DNA of 9,125 nt from SURF-24 sp964537965. GTDB taxonomy: Bacteria > Bacteroidota > Ignavibacteria > Ignavibacteriales > SURF-24. The translations under genes and the position numbers were made by a program. The stretch is from positions 1 to 9,125 of the forward strand of contig CAZIDB010000194.1 of NCBI GenBank assembly GCA_964537965.1, given 5' to 3'. Below the pieces are notes generated by a model. That model was not told where the DNA came from and did not search any database. It worked only from the letters and a program-made list of their open reading frames with translations. Shown in pieces: positions 5,415 through 9,125 of the stretch; the stretch's first letter is position 1; each line of letters begins with the position of its first letter.

Positions 5415-8249
5415 GACCATTATTAGTTTCTTTGTTGAAAAATAAGTTCCTGCTTTTAACTGATAGAAATATACTCCGCTTGATAATTGGCTTCCATCGA
5501 ACGTTACCTGATAATTTCCTGCTGGTTTCTCTTCATTTACAAGAGTAGTTACTTCTCTGCCTAAAATATCATAAACTTTTAAACTGGTTAGTAAAGACGG
5601 GGCATGCCCCGTCTCTACAACAGGAATTGAATATTTTATTGTTGTGCTTGGATTAAACGGATTCGGATAGTTCTGGTAAAGTTCAAACTTTGCAGGAATA
5701 TTTTTTTCTGTGTTTATATTTGTCGGCAGATGAGAATCGTAGAAATCCTGCACTAACAGCGCTTTACGTTTTAGCTCTGTAACACTATTTAAATAATCGG
5801 TACCTCTTGCCATTATTATTGCATAAACAATTTCCTGAGTATCACCAGCAGCAAGATTGAATGGACCCGAAGACATCAGAAATCTTCTGTCATTAGGATC
5901 AGGCCCACCGGGCCAGCCGGTTCCTTCATACCAGCCAGTACCAACAACAGGGTCACCTGATAATGCAAACTTTGTTGTCGTTTGAGTATTAGGGTTCTCA
6001 AGTGCAGTTCCATTCCAAAGTAATCCCTGAAAATTATTGTAAAATTCTAAAGCACCTTCGTAAATACCTTGTGAAGGGTCAGGATAAATACTACTACCTC
6101 CTAAATATAAAGTAAAGGAAGTCATCGGTAAATTTTTCTTTCCTGTTAATACCCTATCATCAAATCTTGCGCTTTCATCTATCTTGCCCTCAGTCATTGC
6201 TCCCTGTACTATTTTATAACCAACAGCAGGAGGATTTTCCCAGTAATAATTATCATCGTTATTATCGCTGTTATAACAGAAGCCAAGATTCAATAACGTA
6301 TCGCAACCAACATAATCATCATCCGCTTTACCCAGATCAGGATCGGACCAATAAGATAAATACATATCTTCAATTAATTTTCCGCTTTTATTTATCACCT
6401 TATATTTTTTAAATACAACATCGCCAAGTTCATCTTCCCTGTTATAACCAAAGGTTGATAACTGAATTTCCAATCCTATCGGGTCACTGCCATAGGTGCT
6501 TTGCGTTTTTAATGTGTCAAGATCATTCGCAACAAACCAAAGTACTTCATCACCAAGAAATCTCGGCTGGTCTATTCCCCTTATAAATTTATTATCTCCA
6601 TCAACATCCAAATAAGGAGCACCATCTTCAGCAGGCCAGTTGTTAAAGCAGTATTCATACCTGTCTCTTTCAGGTCCATCCGGTAGAAGTTGCCAGTCTT
6701 TCTTTATCTTCCATATCCCATCTGAAGTCCCTGCTGTTCCATTTTCTAAAATTGGTCCGCCTGATAAACCAAGCCGATGAGTATTACCATTTACATAAAT
6801 CTTTCCATCAATTTTACCTCCCCAAATTAATCCATCCTGAAAGATTGCAGTTATGGTTGCATTTTCACCGCCAGGCCAATAAAAACCAGATCCATTAGTA
6901 CTTGGATTATGTGAGCCGCTTCCATTATCTCCTATCCACATAAATATTTGATTAGCAGAGAAGTAATCATACTCAGCATTAAATCCGATAGTAAATTTAT
7001 CTGAGATATCAAAAACATTAGGATTTTGAGTATCGGAAATTTTTATCTTGCAAACACCGGATGGGCTATTAGGAATGGTCCACTTATATTGCAAAGTATC
7101 AATAACCTGTTCCTCAACATTTTGCCAGGTAATTCCGTCATCACTACTAAATTCAATCTTTACGGAATTAACACCAGATTGTCCCCAAATCAGAGTGTAT
7201 TTTTTCCCAACAACAAGATATTCATTTTCTTTTGGTAAGACTATTTGAATGCTATGTACTACACCAAGCGAATCAGTCTTTATTAAATAACCATCTTCAT
7301 CAATACAGGCAAATCCTTTATCAGATGTTTGGATAAAGTAATAAAAGCCATGATTTGTACTGATTCCATTTTGCCAAATATTATCTCCAGCAGTTGAATA
7401 TTTTACTAAGCCGAACTTATAACAAATAACTAAATTACCATCTGCAGTAACAATCAGATGATACCCATATGAACCGCCTTCCAGTTGTTTATCGAATAAT
7501 ATAGTGCCAGCAGTATCAATTTTATATAAATGATTATTTCCGGTGGAATATAGGTTCGTACTCTTATCAACAGCAATTGAAAAAACTGAATTTAGCGGAA
7601 CAGCAAAAAGAGAATCACCGTTAAGATTTACTTTTAAAATATACCGGCTGGTATTAAACACATATCCATTATTCCATTCCTTAACAGAAAGAAAGTTTCG
7701 AAATGATGGAGCATGGTACACTTCATATTCATGTTTCCACTGAAGGTTGAAAATATTATCCAGTTTATACAACACCTGAGAATGCGGTTGTGAGGTGTTC
7801 TGAGTATCCGGTACATAGGCATAGATAAGTATCCCGTTATCACTTGTTTCAATTATATCTGCAGGTACTTCTCTTTGTGTTGAAACAAATGTCTTTGTCC
7901 ACAGGCTATCCCCGTTGCTGTTGAATTTCATCAACAAAATATTATCAACATCATTATTTTTTACGGAAGCAATTATAAGATAGTTTTTATCTTTGGTTGG
8001 AATAAATTTTAACCTGAACAGACAGGAAAAAGCATATGTTTTTTTCCAAACCTGTTCCCCAAATTTATCGGTCTTAATAAGAATTACTCCACCAGTACTA
8101 TAAACCGAAGCGATATATCCTTCATCTTCAGTTTGAACAACCGAATGACCAGTTCCATATTCAAGATGTTTGAAGAATGTAATATCCTGAGCAGTAATAT
8201 TGTAAAATAATACTAAGGATAAAACTAATGTTAGGTTTAACTTTTTCAT
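5409..8249 (-). CDS. Large T9SS surface protein, paralogue of 2573-5407 with a diverged propeller head
   Basis: 946 residues. Residues 1-21 are a signal peptide (MKKLNLTLVLSLVLFYNITAQ). Residues ~36-335 again hold seven propeller-like repeats ('TEDEGYIASV ... IKTDKFGEQVW' at ~39-68; 'TADGNLVICY ... KYSTAGDNIW' at ~268-292; 'TSDKGFACID ... IKTDSLG' at ~308-329). An Ig-like module follows at ~337-422 ('SSDDGITW', 'YKWTIPN'), then the body domain at ~431-842 and a T9SS type A tail at 849-946. The head keeps the repeat pattern of the neighbour but only a minority of its residues, while residues 470-898 are identical to it. The final residues (STKKLIMVK) look more like the protein encoded at 8251 (STKKLLLVK) than like its near-twin (ETRKLIMMK). 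It is coupled on both sides by one-base junctions. Likely exported by Sec then T9SS and displayed or released; ligand unknown. Confidence 0.94.
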   Translation of the reverse strand: MKKLNLTLVLSLVLFYNITAQDITFFKHLEYGTGHSVVQTEDEGYIASVYSTGGVILIKTDKFGEQVWKKTYAFSCLFRLKFIPTKDKNYLIIASVKNNDVDNILLMKFNSNGDSLWTKTFVSTQREVPADIIETSDNGILIYAYVPDTQNTSQPHSQVLYKLDNIFNLQWKHEYEVYHAPSFRNFLSVKEWNNGYVFNTSRYILKVNLNGDSLFAVPLNSVFSIAVDKSTNLYSTGNNHLYKIDTAGTILFDKQLEGGSYGYHLIVTADGNLVICYKFGLVKYSTAGDNIWQNGISTNHGFYYFIQTSDKGFACIDEDGYLIKTDSLGVVHSIQIVLPKENEYLVVGKKYTLIWGQSGVNSVKIEFSSDDGITWQNVEEQVIDTLQYKWTIPNSPSGVCKIKISDTQNPNVFDISDKFTIGFNAEYDYFSANQIFMWIGDNGSGSHNPSTNGSGFYWPGGENATITAIFQDGLIWGGKIDGKIYVNGNTHRLGLSGGPILENGTAGTSDGIWKIKKDWQLLPDGPERDRYEYCFNNWPAEDGAPYLDVDGDNKFIRGIDQPRFLGDEVLWFVANDLDTLKTQSTYGSDPIGLEIQLSTFGYNREDELGDVVFKKYKVINKSGKLIEDMYLSYWSDPDLGKADDDYVGCDTLLNLGFCYNSDNNDDNYYWENPPAVGYKIVQGAMTEGKIDESARFDDRVLTGKKNLPMTSFTLYLGGSSIYPDPSQGIYEGALEFYNNFQGLLWNGTALENPNTQTTTKFALSGDPVVGTGWYEGTGWPGGPDPNDRRFLMSSGPFNLAAGDTQEIVYAIIMARGTDYLNSVTELKRKALLVQDFYDSHLPTNINTEKNIPAKFELYQNYPNPFNPSTTIKYSIPVVETGHAPSLLTSLKVYDILGREVTTLVNEEKPAGNYQVTFDGSQLSSGVYFYQLKAGTYFSTKKLIMVK
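5554..6842 (-). repeat. 1,289-bp perfect direct repeat, copy 2 (partner 2718-4006)
   Basis: Second copy of the identical block, offset 2,836 bases from the first, coding for residues 470-898 of the 946-residue protein. It begins in the tail at the REV codons (GAG/GAA differ just outside) and ends at the Phe codon of FQDGLIWGG in the body domain. Confidence 0.9.
5591..5618 (-). repeat. Palindromic element in the sorting-domain coding region
   Basis: Identical to the element at 2755-2782, within the perfect direct repeat, and in the same frame (ETGHAPS at residues 879-885). The palindrome starts 37 bases inside the edge of the identical block. Confidence 0.9.
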
Positions 8250-8256
8250 TTTACTT
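8237..8256 (-). promoter_or_regulatory. One-base TAA-A-ATG gene junction, coupled translation
   Basis: The stop at 8251-8253 and the ATG at 8247-8249 are separated by one base, in the same 20-base context as at 5395-5414. The repeated junction suggests that whole gene units, boundary included, were tandemly duplicated. No Shine-Dalgarno motif is visible before the ATG. Confidence 0.7.
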
Positions 8257-9125
8257 CACCAATAGTAATTTTTTTGTTGAATTATATGCACCAGCTTTTA
8301 AATGGCAAAAATATACTCCGCTGGATAATTTAGAATTTATAATTGAAAATTTATAATTATGGATTCCTGCTTCCTGTTCTTCATTGACAAGTGTTGCTAC
8401 TTCTTTCTCTAGTATATCAAATATCTTTAACTGAACAACTGATTTTTCCGGTATGGAATATTTTATTGTTGTACTTGGGTTGAAAGGATTGGGGTAGTTC
8501 TGGAATAAATAGAATTTCATTGGTACAGTCTTATGATCTTCTACATTACTAAGAACTCCCAGATAATAAAAATTTATTACTGCTTTAGCCTTACTTTTTA
8601 ACACTTTAACACTGTTTAAATTATCGCTTCCCTTTGCCATGATAATTGCATAAACAACTTCCTGTGTGTCACCTGCAGTAAAATTAAACGGACCGGATGA
8701 AATAAAAAATCTTCTATCTGCCGGTGCAGGACCACCCGGCCAACCAGCGCCTTCATACCAGCCTATACCGGCAACAGGATCACCTGCAAGTCCGAATTTT
8801 GTTGTATCACCTGTATTAGGATCAATCATTGGTTCCCCTTCATTTCTTAATCCGTTAAAAAAATTATAATACTGAAGTGAACCTGCATAACTACCCTGAG
8901 AAGGATCGTTAATCCAGCCACCTTTTAGGTATGGCACAAAAGCAGTCAAACCAAGATTTTTCTTTCCTGCTATCCATTTATCATCACAAAATGCAGAGTC
9001 TGATGCATTAGCATTTGTTTTGGGTCCTTGAAGAATAAGATATCCAACAGCAGGTGGAGGAGTTTCATAATAACCCTCATCAATGTTATCACCGTTATAA
9101 CAATATCCAAGGTTAAGCAAGGTAT
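8251..9125 (-). CDS. T9SS type A sorting domain protein, C-terminal part (runs off right edge)
   Basis: The frame is open from the right edge to TAA at 8251-8253, giving 290 complete codons. A TTG at 9118-9120 could be taken as a start, but the residues around it (T-L-L-N-L-G-Y-C-Y-N) align with the middle of the body domain in the neighbours (D-T-L-L-N-L-G-F-C-Y-N), so the gene clearly continues outside. Visible parts are the second half of the body domain ('PPPAVGYLILQGPK', 'GWYEGAGWPGG', 'SSGPFNFTAGDTQEVVYAIIMAKG'), a short linker, then the T9SS tail ('YQNYPNPFNPSTTIKYSIP' form, 'FDILEKEVATLVNEEQEAG', 'LSSGVYFCHLKAG', 'STKKLLLVK'). The tail lacks the VETGHAPS insert, with 7 rather than 14 residues between YSIP and LK[IV][FY]D. 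A near-tandem 11-bp repeat (8334-8344 and 8348-8358) coincides with two extra residues before SKLSSG. It is the first visible gene of the coupled series; whether a propeller head exists upstream cannot be seen. Confidence 0.88.
   Translation of the reverse strand, partial: TLLNLGYCYNGDNIDEGYYETPPPAVGYLILQGPKTNANASDSAFCDDKWIAGKKNLGLTAFVPYLKGGWINDPSQGSYAGSLQYYNFFNGLRNEGEPMIDPNTGDTTKFGLAGDPVAGIGWYEGAGWPGGPAPADRRFFISSGPFNFTAGDTQEVVYAIIMAKGSDNLNSVKVLKSKAKAVINFYYLGVLSNVEDHKTVPMKFYLFQNYPNPFNPSTTIKYSIPEKSVVQLKIFDILEKEVATLVNEEQEAGIHNYKFSIINSKLSSGVYFCHLKAGAYNSTKKLLLVK

Noticed and set aside
2718..6842. Direct repeat as an insertion sequence or retroelement
   Set aside because: The block is coding sequence of the host genes, with no terminal inverted repeats, transposase or target duplication at its edges.
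9118..9120. TTG as the start codon of the right-hand gene
   Set aside because: It aligns with an internal Leu of the body domain in the paralogues, and no signal peptide follows; the gene continues beyond the window.

Overview
The window is AT-rich and encodes, on the minus strand only, a series of large secreted proteins. Four of the five carry a C-terminal type IX secretion system (T9SS) sorting domain with the YQNYPNPFNPxTTIKYSIP signature. That signature, the AT-rich coding and the 'GDTQE' secreted-protein family point to the Bacteroidota/Chlorobi (FCB) group, most likely an Ignavibacteria-like lineage; this assignment is from family knowledge, not from a search.

Layout in the direction of transcription (high to low coordinates): (E) 8251-9125, C-terminal part of a T9SS protein that continues beyond the right edge; (D) 5409-8249, a 946-residue protein with a seven-repeat propeller-like head, an Ig-like module, a ~400-residue body domain and a sorting tail; (C) 2573-5407, a 944-residue paralogue of D with the same architecture; (B) 771-2465, a 564-residue version with only the body domain and sorting tail; (A) 1-657, N-terminal part of a secreted protein with two Ig-like modules that runs off the left edge. 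E/D and D/C are separated by a single base and look translationally coupled. C/B and B/A are separated by 107 and 113 bases, and B and A each have a strong GGAGG ribosome site.

The main unusual signal is the relation between C and D. Their N-terminal halves have diverged strongly, but a 1,289-bp segment covering the body domain and half of the sorting tail reads as identical DNA in both genes, and divergence resumes on both sides. This suggests recent gene conversion (or a mis-assembly) rather than simple recent duplication. A second signal is a 28-bp palindromic element in the same reading frame of the sorting domain of B, C and D (encoding V-E-T-G-H-A-P-S) and absent from E; it looks like a palindromic repeat tolerated inside the coding sequence.

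The probable joint role is a set of surface-displayed or released extracellular proteins exported by Sec and then the T9SS. Their heads differ while their bodies are held alike. The ligand or substrate cannot be told from sequence. No RNA gene, CRISPR array, transposase, origin or convincing terminator was seen. There is no gene-free stretch longer than about 113 bases.
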